Assembly: GCA_937873435.1 (NCBI GenBank)
Contig: CALMWM010000036.1
Span: forward strand, 1 to 5,107
Direction of reading: 5' to 3'
Length of the DNA stretch: 5,107 bases
From: an uncultured Gallionellaceae bacterium
Lineage (GTDB): Bacteria > Pseudomonadota > Gammaproteobacteria > Burkholderiales > Sulfuricellaceae
Numbering within the stretch: position 1 is the stretch's first letter; each line of letters begins with the position of its first letter. Shown piece after piece: positions 1 to 4,663 of the stretch. The position numbers and the translations under genes are program-made. Below the pieces are notes generated by a model. It searched no databases and was not told where the DNA came from. It was given only the letters and a program-made list of their open reading frames with translations.

Positions 1-335
1 ACGACCGCATCCTGCGCCAGGCGAAACCGCGCTCGCCGCAGGACTATCTCGTTGCCGTGGCAGCCGGGCAGCAACCGGAACAGCACGAGGTGGCGCCGGC
101 AGACCGCAGCTTCGAATTCATGATGAACGCCTTGCGCCTCAGCGCGGGCTTCGATCCCCGGCTGTTCACCCCATCCACCGGCCTGCCGCTGAGCAGCGTC
201 GAAACCGCTTTGCAGGAAGCCGAACGGCGCGGGCTGATTGCACGCGACGCGACGAACATTCGCCCCACCGAACTGGGGCGCAAATTCCTGAATGAGTTGC
301 TACAGATTTTTTTACCGGAAGATAGCGCCGAATAA
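1..335 (+). CDS. hemW: HemW heme chaperone / HemN-like radical SAM protein, C-terminal part (5' end outside window)
   Basis: This is the last 110 or so residues of an open frame that enters from the left edge and stops at TAA 333-335. The sequence carries the HemN C-terminal domain signature of the HemW (YggW) family: a PxxYLxAV segment, then SFEFMMNALRLSAGF, then GLPLSSVETALQEAERRGLI and a closing RPTELGRKFLNELLQIF. HemW proteins are cytoplasmic radical-SAM proteins that bind and transfer heme to apo-proteins. They resemble the oxygen-independent coproporphyrinogen oxidase HemN but generally lack its activity. The CxxxCxxC cluster motif and the SAM-binding half lie outside the window, so HemW versus HemN is judged from the C-terminal domain alone. 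Its stop is only 8 bp before the -35 box of the next gene's promoter. Confidence 0.87.
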   Translation, partial: DRILRQAKPRSPQDYLVAVAAGQQPEQHEVAPADRSFEFMMNALRLSAGFDPRLFTPSTGLPLSSVETALQEAERRGLIARDATNIRPTELGRKFLNELLQIFLPEDSAE

Positions 336-343
336 AAAAACGC

Positions 344-373
344 TTGACGCATCCATACCGGTCGGTATCTAAT
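344..373 (+). promoter_or_regulatory. sigma70-type promoter of the tetR gene, with embedded operator
   Basis: A -35 box TTGACG (344-349, five of six consensus bases) is followed after 18 bp by a -10 box TCTAAT (368-373, five of six). The perfect palindrome ATACCGGTCGGTAT fills the spacer and touches the -10 box, so a bound repressor would exclude RNA polymerase. The predicted transcription start, about seven bases after the -10 box, falls on or within a base or two of the ATG at 380. Confidence 0.65.
355..368. promoter_or_regulatory. Operator 1: TetR-type palindrome in the tetR promoter
   Basis: ATACCG-GT-CGGTAT is a perfect inverted repeat with 6-bp arms and a 2-bp centre. Its right part, GGTCGGTAT (360-368), is identical to the right part of the palindrome at 1390-1407, so both sites are probably read by the same regulator. 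If the half-site spacing of the second site is imposed, the 18-bp window is 351-368 and its left half matches only 5 of 8 positions. The position between -35 and -10 is the classic place for autorepression. Confidence 0.65.
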
Positions 374-379
374 CTTTCC

Positions 380-979
380 ATGTCAATCAAACAACCCGAC
401 ACCACGCGCGACAAAGTTCTCGAAGCGGCGTTCTGCGAAATCCACCGCAGCGGCTTCCAGGCGGCGAGCATCGCCAACATCCTGGCCAGCACCGGGCTGA
501 CCAAGGGCGCGCTATACCATCACTTTCCGACCAAGCAGGCCTTGGGGCTGGCGGTGGTGGACGAAGTCATCCGGCAGCGCCTGGAAACGCGCTATTACCT
601 TCCGCTGCACCAAAGCGACAAACCGCTCGATACCCTGTTGGGTTTCCTGGAGTCCATGCCCGAACGCGCCGACGAACTGGTGACGCTGGGCTGCCCCCTC
701 AACAACCTGATGCAGGAAATGAGCCCCGTAGACGCCGAATTCCGCAGCCGTCTGTGCGGCGTGATGAACGCCTGGCGCGATGCCATGGAAGCCGCCTTGC
801 GGAAGGCGCAGGCGCAAGGCGAGTTGCGCGCCGACGTGGATTGCGGGGAGACCGCGCTGTTCATCTTTTCTGCCTGGGAAGGCTGCATCGGCACCGCGAA
901 AAGCCTGCAATCCCCGGAGGCGCTGCAAGTGTGCAGCCGCCAGCTGCAAGCCTACATCCGCAGTTTGCGCAACAGCTAG
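380..979 (+). CDS. TetR/AcrR-family transcriptional repressor, NemR-like
   Basis: This is a cytoplasmic one-component repressor of 199 residues, the same length as E. coli NemR. The N-terminal TetR helix-turn-helix spans about residues 10-55 (TRDKVLEAA ... ASIANILASTGLTKGALYHHFPTKQAL). The C-terminal ligand domain contains a GCPLNN turn with C105. The pair C105 and K174 is 69 residues apart, the spacing of the C106/K175 redox pair known in NemR. There are six cysteines in all (19, 105, 126, 155, 169, 185). I chose ATG 380 because a TTG at 344 lies in the -35 box and upstream of any transcript. No Shine-Dalgarno precedes 380, so the mRNA may be leaderless. The gene sits at the head of the EthD and detoxification genes with a palindrome in its promoter, so it probably represses itself and them. 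The ligand is not shown by the sequence; electrophiles are an inference. Confidence 0.88.
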   Translation: MSIKQPDTTRDKVLEAAFCEIHRSGFQAASIANILASTGLTKGALYHHFPTKQALGLAVVDEVIRQRLETRYYLPLHQSDKPLDTLLGFLESMPERADELVTLGCPLNNLMQEMSPVDAEFRSRLCGVMNAWRDAMEAALRKAQAQGELRADVDCGETALFIFSAWEGCIGTAKSLQSPEALQVCSRQLQAYIRSLRNS

Positions 980-1018
980 CAGCCCTTTCGATCCCCGACC
1001 TTTGCCAGCGAGGCTACG

Positions 1019-1342
1019 ATGACCAAAATCAGCATTCTTTACCCGAATCTTCAGGACGCCCGCTTCGATTTGCGCTACTACGTGGATGTCCACATGCCAA
1101 CATCCATCGAGCTGCTGAGCGTCCACCCGGGATTCAAGGGGGTATCGGTCGAGCAGGGACTGGGCGGCCCGCAACCCGGTTCGAAACCGGCATACGTAGC
1201 GATGTGCCATTATCTGTTCAACTCGGTTGAAGATTTTCTGGAAGCCTTCATGCCTCACGCACCCGCTCTGCAAGGCGACATGGCGAACTACACGGATATC
1301 GAACCCGTCGTTCAGTTCAACGAAGTGCTTATTTCTCGATAA
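1019..1342 (+). CDS. EthD-family small protein
   Basis: This is a 107-residue protein of the EthD family (dimeric alpha/beta barrel fold), full length for the family. Visible family traits are MTKISILYPN at the start, the YYVDVHMP segment (YYxxxHxP, residues 20-27) and the C-terminal MANYTDIEPVVQFNEV. EthD was named from a cluster for ethyl tert-butyl ether degradation, where it is needed but has no proven reaction. Relatives occur widely beside oxidoreductases. A GAGG ribosome site at 1010-1013 sets the ATG at 1019, 39 bp after the tetR stop, so it is most likely co-transcribed with tetR and autoregulated with it. It is separated from the next three genes by a second operator. A role in handling a small reactive or aromatic intermediate is inference. 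Confidence 0.85.
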   Translation: MTKISILYPNLQDARFDLRYYVDVHMPTSIELLSVHPGFKGVSVEQGLGGPQPGSKPAYVAMCHYLFNSVEDFLEAFMPHAPALQGDMANYTDIEPVVQFNEVLISR

Positions 1343-1389
1343 TGCCGCAAGGATTCACCGATTTTTAACAGTTTTTTTACCATCAAACC

Positions 1390-1407
1390 ATACCGACTGG
1401 TCGGTAT
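1390..1407. promoter_or_regulatory. Operator 2: 18-bp TetR-type palindrome upstream of the enzyme operon
   Basis: ATACCGAC-TG-GTCGGTAT is a perfect inverted repeat with 8-bp arms around a TG centre. It ends 6 bp before the AAGGAG ribosome site of the decarboxylase gene. It shares GGTCGGTAT with the tetR promoter site. No strong sigma70 core is visible: the best -35 is TTAACA (1365-1370), and 18 bp further on lies a poor -10 (CATACC) inside the left arm. With that placement the repressor would cover the -10 box and the start of transcription. The palindrome itself is certain; the repressor identity is inferred from the shared sequence. Confidence 0.72.
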
Positions 1408-1426
1408 TTACTCAAGGAGAACTGCC

Positions 1427-1960
1427 ATGCCGTTGATCCAAACCGTAGAACCTTCGCAAGCCCAAGGCCAGGTGGCCGAGGTTTACCGCCAGTCCGAAGC
1501 CATCATGGGACGCGTTCCCAACGCTTTCCAGATGTACAGCGTCAGCCCTGCCCTGCTGGAAACCCAGTGGCAGCAAACGGCCTACTTCATGAAACATCCT
1601 ACCCTGAGTTTTCCGTTGCTGGCGCTGACACGGATGCTGGTGTCGCAGGACAACCGCTGCGATTACTGCATCGACCTCAACGCCGCGATGCTGATCGAGC
1701 GCGCCGGGTTCAGCCCGGAACAGCTCGCCGCCGCCAGGCGCGATCCCGCGGAGGCTCCGCTCGACGACAGGGACAAGGCGATGCTGCTGTTCGTACTGAA
1801 GGCCACGCGCACGCCGCTGGAAGCCGGCGCCACCGACATCGACAAGCTGAAAGCGCTGGGTTGGAGCGAGAGCGATATTCTCGACGCGGTCGTCCACGGC
1901 GCGCGCAACATGGCGGCGGACATTGTGTTCAACACTTTCAAGATCGAGCGCGACGCGTAG
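1427..1960 (+). CDS. Carboxymuconolactone decarboxylase / AhpD-like family protein
   Basis: This is a 177-residue, all-helical CMD/AhpD-fold protein. The N-terminal part (MPLIQTVEPSQAQGQVAEVY, then GRVPNAFQMYSVSPALLE) is the usual lead-in of peroxidase-related CMD proteins. The core CDYC at C78 and C81 is the CxxC pair that AhpD uses for thiol redox. AhpD-type enzymes carry a histidine four residues after the second cysteine, but here that position is N85. The protein may therefore be a thiol-disulfide or peroxidase-like enzyme with altered proton transfer. It is not the muconolactone decarboxylase of the beta-ketoadipate pathway, which lacks CxxC. It is the first gene after operator 2, with AAGGAG at 1414-1419. 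The tautomerase follows 26 bp later, so the three genes form one operon. Confidence 0.87.
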   Translation: MPLIQTVEPSQAQGQVAEVYRQSEAIMGRVPNAFQMYSVSPALLETQWQQTAYFMKHPTLSFPLLALTRMLVSQDNRCDYCIDLNAAMLIERAGFSPEQLAAARRDPAEAPLDDRDKAMLLFVLKATRTPLEAGATDIDKLKALGWSESDILDAVVHGARNMAADIVFNTFKIERDA

Positions 1961-1986
1961 CTCGGAGAGACGCCAAGGAGATACCC

Positions 1987-2388
1987 ATGCCTTACCTGAA
2001 CGTCAAACTGTCCGCCGCCCCGTCGGCGGAAACCAGCGCCGCAATCGCCGCGCGGCTGACCGAACTGACCGCCTCGATCCTGCACAAGAAGCGCGAGCTT
2101 ACTTCCGTCGCGGTCGAATACGTCCCGCCCGGACAATGGTTCATCGGCGGCGACTCGCTGGCCGACCAGAACCTCATCACCTTCTTTCTCGACATCAAGG
2201 TGACCGAAGGCACCAATACCAAGGACGAGAAGGCCGCCTACGTGTCGCATGTTTTCAGCGCCGCCGCAGCGCTGCTCGGAAATCTTCATCCGACCAGCTA
2301 TATCGTTATCCACGAAGTGCGCGGCGATGCCTGGGGCTACCACGGGAAAACCCAGGAATTCCGTTTCATTCAGGGCAAAATCCTGTAA
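1987..2388 (+). CDS. Tautomerase-superfamily protein (4-oxalocrotonate tautomerase/MIF-like, two-module)
   Basis: This is a 133-residue protein beginning Met-Pro, so removal of Met would expose the catalytic N-terminal proline of the tautomerase superfamily. It is about twice the length of classical 4-OT (around 62 residues). Two related halves are visible: VAVEYVPPGQWFIGG (residues 41-55) and IVIHEVRGDAWGYHG (106-120), consistent with two beta-alpha-beta units as in MIF, cis-CaaD and MSAD. The frame is open far upstream, but ATG 1987 is fixed by AAGGAG at 1975-1980 and by the conserved MPYLNVKL start. It probably catalyses keto-enol tautomerisation or hydration of an unsaturated, aromatic-derived or electrophilic substrate; which one cannot be read here. 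It lies between the CMD protein and the nitroreductase in the operator-controlled operon. Confidence 0.86.
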   Translation: MPYLNVKLSAAPSAETSAAIAARLTELTASILHKKRELTSVAVEYVPPGQWFIGGDSLADQNLITFFLDIKVTEGTNTKDEKAAYVSHVFSAAAALLGNLHPTSYIVIHEVRGDAWGYHGKTQEFRFIQGKIL

Positions 2389-2435
2389 CGCCGAAACCTC
2401 GTAACGCACGTCAATTTTCACAGGAGAAAAACATC

Positions 2436-3038
2436 ATGAATGTAAGTCTGGCCATAGAAACCCGCCGCGCCGTCAAGGCATTCGACCCGGAGCACCGCAT
2501 CGGCGAAGCCGAAATCGTACAATTGATGGCGCTCGCGATGCTTTCGCCGACCGCCTTCAACATCCAGAACTGGCGTTTCGTGCTGGCGCGCGACCAGGCA
2601 CTGCGCCGGGAAATCCGCAAAGTCGCCTGGGATCAGGCGCAGGTGACCGATGCCTCGCTGCTGGTGGTGCTCACCGCCGACCTCAAAGCGTGGGAAAAGG
2701 AACCGTCGCGTTACTGGCGCAATGCGGCGCAGCCGGTGCGGGATTATCTCGTCCCGGCAATCGGCCAGTATTACCAGGGCCGTGAGCAGGTACAGCGCGA
2801 CGAGGCGATGCGTTCCTGCGGCATCGCGGCGATGACGCTGATGCTGGCGGCGCGGGAGATGGGCTACGAATCTTGCCCGATGGACGGCTTCGACTTCGAC
2901 GCGGTGGGCAAGCTGATCAACCTGCCGCCGGATCACGCGATCGCGATGTTCGTGGCTATCGGCAAGGGTATCAAGGAGGCCTATCCGCGCGGCGGGCAGT
3001 TGTCGATGGATGAAGTGGTAATCGTCGACAGTTACTAA
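2436..3038 (+). CDS. Nitroreductase-family FMN-dependent oxidoreductase
   Basis: This is a 200-residue protein of the nitroreductase fold. FMN-binding traits are the ETRRAVKAFD start (R10, R11), the SPTAFNIQNWRF block (residues 37-48), the CPMDGFD turn (147-153) and the IGKG loop (175-178). Members are usually homodimers that reduce nitro groups, quinones or activated double bonds with NAD(P)H. AGGAG at 2422-2426 sets the start, 47 bp after the tautomerase stop. As last gene of the operon it would supply the reductive step of the proposed detoxification set. The length is normal and there is no break. The physiological substrate is not visible. Quinones, nitroaromatics or enone electrophiles are the plausible range given the NemR-like regulator. 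Confidence 0.9.
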   Translation: MNVSLAIETRRAVKAFDPEHRIGEAEIVQLMALAMLSPTAFNIQNWRFVLARDQALRREIRKVAWDQAQVTDASLLVVLTADLKAWEKEPSRYWRNAAQPVRDYLVPAIGQYYQGREQVQRDEAMRSCGIAAMTLMLAAREMGYESCPMDGFDFDAVGKLINLPPDHAIAMFVAIGKGIKEAYPRGGQLSMDEVVIVDSY

Positions 3039-3087
3039 ATTGGACTATCGATAACGCTACGGAGACACGTCGAAGACCCCATTGCCG

Positions 3088-3126
3088 TGACGGCGGCCTC
3101 GCCGCAAAATGGCGCTGCGGCCGTCA
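3088..3126. repeat. GC-rich nested inverted repeat in the convergent intergenic region
   Basis: An outer repeat TGACGGC (3088-3094) / GCCGTCA (3120-3126) encloses a perfect inner hairpin CGGCG-GCCT-CGCCG (3091-3104). A further CGCC/GGCG pair lies around AAAAT, so alternative folds compete. No T-run follows on either strand, so it is not a classic intrinsic terminator. It could be a factor-dependent terminator or mRNA-end stabiliser for the nitroreductase operon, or a REP-like element. The rest of 3039-3228 holds no gene. It has two weak stem-loops: GCAAG/CTTGC at 3143-3157 followed by TTT, and CCAAC-ATC-GTTGG at 3213-3225, just past the stop of the opposing gene. Confidence 0.45.
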
Positions 3127-3228
3127 GTGAGGAAGTGATGTGGCAAGCCGGACTTGCTTTGAAAACAAGAATCAGAAAAGCCTGTTTGTGGATTAGGCCA
3201 ACGGAAGCGTGACCAACATCGTTGGAAT

Positions 3229-3819
3229 TCAGGCTATGTTTTCCATCGAAATAGTGGCATGTTTCAAAGCAATGGAAGTCATTCTCACATACTCTTCCGA
3301 GTATTGTTCTACATGTTTCGATAGCCAGTTCGAGCCAGCCAATGTTTCGCGAAACCAGACTTTGCCATGAGGGAATGTCTGCGGCAGAGCCTCATGATTT
3401 CCGGCGATTACCAGTTCCTTGTAAAGACCCCATAGATAGTCCGGCGTTTTTTTCTTGCGCCAGATCATGCCGTTTTTTCGAGCATAATCGGGATTATGCT
3501 TGTAAGTAAAATCGATCAATTCCTTTTCGAGTAGGCTATTCGTGCCGGATTCTATCCAACAATGATAAGCGCCGCCTATATCGCCATAGAAAGCCCAGTT
3601 ATCAATCAATTTAAAGAAATTTCCGCCACCGGCATCGATCACAGCCAAGCCGGCAACCGGCCTGTAATCCTTCTTCAAGAGAATGCTTGAAACATTGGCA
3701 CCGACTACGGCGTAAACGTGGCAGAGGGAATCGTATTTCTCCGGGAATAGTTCGCGAATAATGCAATCTACCGACTCATAGACAATTTTCTTGGTATCCA
3801 ACACGGAAATGCCCATCAT
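3229..3819 (-). CDS. Uncharacterised protein with a Cys-His-Asp (transglutaminase-like) arrangement
   Basis: I do not recognise this 196-residue protein with certainty. The pattern SLCHVYAVVGAN (C33), then YHCWIE (H86), then LIDFTY (D103) fits a transglutaminase/papain-type catalytic triad, in which His is followed by Trp/aromatic-Ile/Val-Glu and Asp sits in a beta strand. Proteins of the DUF2026 type show a similar HCW...IDF layout. There is no signal peptide or membrane segment, so it should be cytoplasmic. The C-terminal half is basic and aromatic (NPDYARKNGMIWRKKKTPDYLWGLY). Two adjacent ATGs start the frame (3819 and 3816). Neither has a clear ribosome site, but a 24-codon ORF ends across the first one. 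The gene is visibly more AT-rich than its neighbours and has its own promoter, which suggests acquisition. The enzymatic reading is inference. Confidence 0.75.
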   Translation of the reverse strand: MMGISVLDTKKIVYESVDCIIRELFPEKYDSLCHVYAVVGANVSSILLKKDYRPVAGLAVIDAGGGNFFKLIDNWAFYGDIGGAYHCWIESGTNSLLEKELIDFTYKHNPDYARKNGMIWRKKKTPDYLWGLYKELVIAGNHEALPQTFPHGKVWFRETLAGSNWLSKHVEQYSEEYVRMTSIALKHATISMENIA

Positions 3820-3890
3820 TGCTCAGGAGCCGCACATGACAGGTTGCATAGAGCAAGGGAAAGTGCTGCTAATTCTTTTCTATTGAACAT
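3816..3890 (-). CDS. Possible 24-residue leader peptide ORF overlapping the downstream start (ATGA)
   Basis: ATG at 3890 opens a 24-codon frame reading MFNRKELAALSLALCNLSCA then APEQ. It stops with the TGA at 3818-3816, which overlaps the ATG of the Cys-His-Asp gene as ATGA. The peptide has a short basic start and a small-residue, Leu/Ala-rich middle. It has no recognisable Shine-Dalgarno, so translation is uncertain. Its interest is positional: it lies in the long leader of that gene and could couple translation to it. It may equally be a chance frame. Confidence 0.25.
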   Translation of the reverse strand: MFNRKELAALSLALCNLSCAAPEQ

Positions 3891-3941
3891 GAAGACCAAA
3901 CAGACATTCCGTAAACAAACCGTAAGGATTGGTGAAAGCAG

Positions 3942-3969
3942 ATTGTAGTTACCACTATTTATTTGTCAA
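3942..3969 (-). promoter_or_regulatory. Near-consensus sigma70 promoter for the AT-rich gene
   Basis: On the - strand, TTGACA (3969-3964, full consensus) is followed after 16 bp by TACAAT (3947-3942, five of six). Transcription should begin near 3935, leaving a leader of about 116 nt before the ATG at 3819. The leader contains a direct repeat, TTACGG in transcript sense (CCGTAA on the + strand at 3909-3914 and 3920-3925), with an 11-bp period. That spacing is about one helical turn and could be a protein-binding site. This is the strongest promoter in the window. Confidence 0.68.
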
Positions 3970-3976
3970 GCCGGGT

Positions 3977-4007
3977 TATGCTGCAACATTCATGATGTTT
4001 CGGCATA
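3977..4007. terminator. Stem-loop after the stress-protein operon, possible terminator
   Basis: TATGC (3977-3981) pairs with GCATA (4003-4007) and AACAT (3985-3989) pairs with ATGTT (3995-3999) around a 5-nt loop. The three positions between give one G-C pair, one wobble and one mismatch, so the stem is about 13 bp. It starts 38 nt beyond the stress-protein stop on the - strand and ends just before the next promoter, which is where a terminator is expected. On the - strand no U-tract follows. The five-T run (4008-4012) lies on the + strand side, where no transcribed gene is visible. Function is therefore uncertain. Confidence 0.35.
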
Positions 4008-4044
4008 TTTTTGCAGGAGACGTTAAGCGCCAGCCGACGAAGCA

Positions 4045-4494
4045 TCATGAAAGAAGAAGCAGAGGACGTGTCGCTTTCTGAGCAAGGGTTTTGGCTAACG
4101 CTTTAAGACTGGGCCGGCCGCTCACCTGGAATACCCGGCGGCTGCTTACCAGCAAGCCGGTGTCGTCGTCGTTGGAGAGCTTGACCAGAATTTCGGTGGG
4201 ATCTCCGCCGAGGACGGAAAAATTCACCTCGGCAAGACCGGAAGCAGCCTCCTCGAACTGGCGTTGCGCGGCTTGCGCCTGCTCTTCCTGCTCGCGGTGG
4301 ATGTAATCGAGAAAGCCCTGGCGTGCGCCCTTGGCGGATTGCCAGTCGTTGCCGATGAAATCCGGCCAGCCGCCGTCCACCACGAAAACGCCCGTCAGGG
4401 CGGCGCTGCTCTGACGGGCGAGATTGACGGCGTAGTTCAAGGCTTCCGTGCTGGCTTCTGAGCCGTCCACGGCGACCAGGATACGTCCGAACAC
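4045..4494 (-). CDS. Universal stress protein (UspA) family, degenerate ATP-binding loop
   Basis: This is a single-domain Usp protein of 149 residues, the usual length. The family start FGRILVAVDGSEAS (D10) and the central GGDPTEIL (residues 96-103) are clear. The canonical nucleotide motif near the C-terminus, G-x2-G-x9-G-(S/T), is not present: the region reads SSRRVFQVSGRPSLKALAKT (117-136). It may therefore bind no ATP, as in the UspA type, or bind it differently. Usp proteins are cytoplasmic stress or energy-state proteins, often placed beside transporters they modulate. Start is GTG 4494. The only upstream in-frame codons are two before a TGA, so the start is constrained. It begins 1 nt after the stop of the 51-residue protein and has no properly spaced ribosome site, which points to translational coupling. 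Confidence 0.88.
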   Translation of the reverse strand: MFGRILVAVDGSEASTEALNYAVNLARQSSAALTGVFVVDGGWPDFIGNDWQSAKGARQGFLDYIHREQEEQAQAAQRQFEEAASGLAEVNFSVLGGDPTEILVKLSNDDDTGLLVSSRRVFQVSGRPSLKALAKTLAQKATRPLLLLS

Positions 4495-4495
4495 C

Positions 4496-4651
4496 TTATT
4501 TCATCGTCAGCAAGATGACGAGGGCAATGACGATGGTGCTCAGGATGATCGCGCCGATATCCTCGGCCCGGTCATCCTTGAACAAGGTCATTTTGCCTTT
4601 GCCGCCGACGCTGCCGAGGGTTTCGCTGCCGGTTTTCTGTTCTTCAGCCAT
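4496..4651 (-). CDS. Small single-pass membrane protein, 51 residues
   Basis: This gene fills the gap between the transporter and the stress protein. ATG 4651 is preceded by a good ribosome site (GGGAG, 4659-4663, directly after the transporter's stop) and the frame ends at TAA 4498-4496. The product has a soluble, polar N-terminal half, beginning MAEEQKTGSETLGSVGGKGK, then a charged TLFKDDRAED segment. One strongly hydrophobic helix follows, DIGAIILSTIVIALVILLTM (residues 31-50), ending in a single Lys. The layout suggests a C-tail-anchored inner-membrane protein with the N-terminal part in the cytoplasm. It starts 12 nt after the transporter and ends 1 nt before the stress protein, so it is an integral part of the operon. 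I do not recognise a family. A role as accessory subunit or regulator of the transporter is inference. Confidence 0.78.
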   Translation of the reverse strand: MAEEQKTGSETLGSVGGKGKMTLFKDDRAEDIGAIILSTIVIALVILLTMK

Positions 4652-4663
4652 GATTGTTCTCCC

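Noticed and set aside
344..379. TTG at 344 as the tetR start, adding 12 residues
   Set aside because: The codon is part of the -35 box and the added residues are encoded by the operator and -10 box. The TetR fold is complete from the ATG at 380.
512..1273. Long - strand open frame opposite tetR and ethD (and similar ones at 1663-2421 and 2418-2936)
   Set aside because: These are antisense shadows of GC-rich genes with His/Arg/Gln-rich translations, no family resemblance and no ribosome sites.
1567..1986. Long upstream extension of the tautomerase frame
   Set aside because: It overlaps the well-supported CMD gene in another frame. AAGGAG and the conserved Met-Pro start fix the gene at 1987.
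1923..2435. Upstream extension of the nitroreductase frame
   Set aside because: It overlaps the tautomerase gene and reads as Arg-rich shadow sequence. The family start and ribosome site are at 2436.
3160..4044. Integron gene-cassette origin of the AT-rich gene
   Set aside because: A GTTAAGC at 4022-4028 fits the GTTRRRY core, but no partner RYYYAAC core or imperfect attC palindrome is found after the gene.
3160..4044. Insertion sequence or transposon borders around the AT-rich gene
   Set aside because: I saw no terminal inverted repeats, target duplications or transposase fragments at the composition changes.
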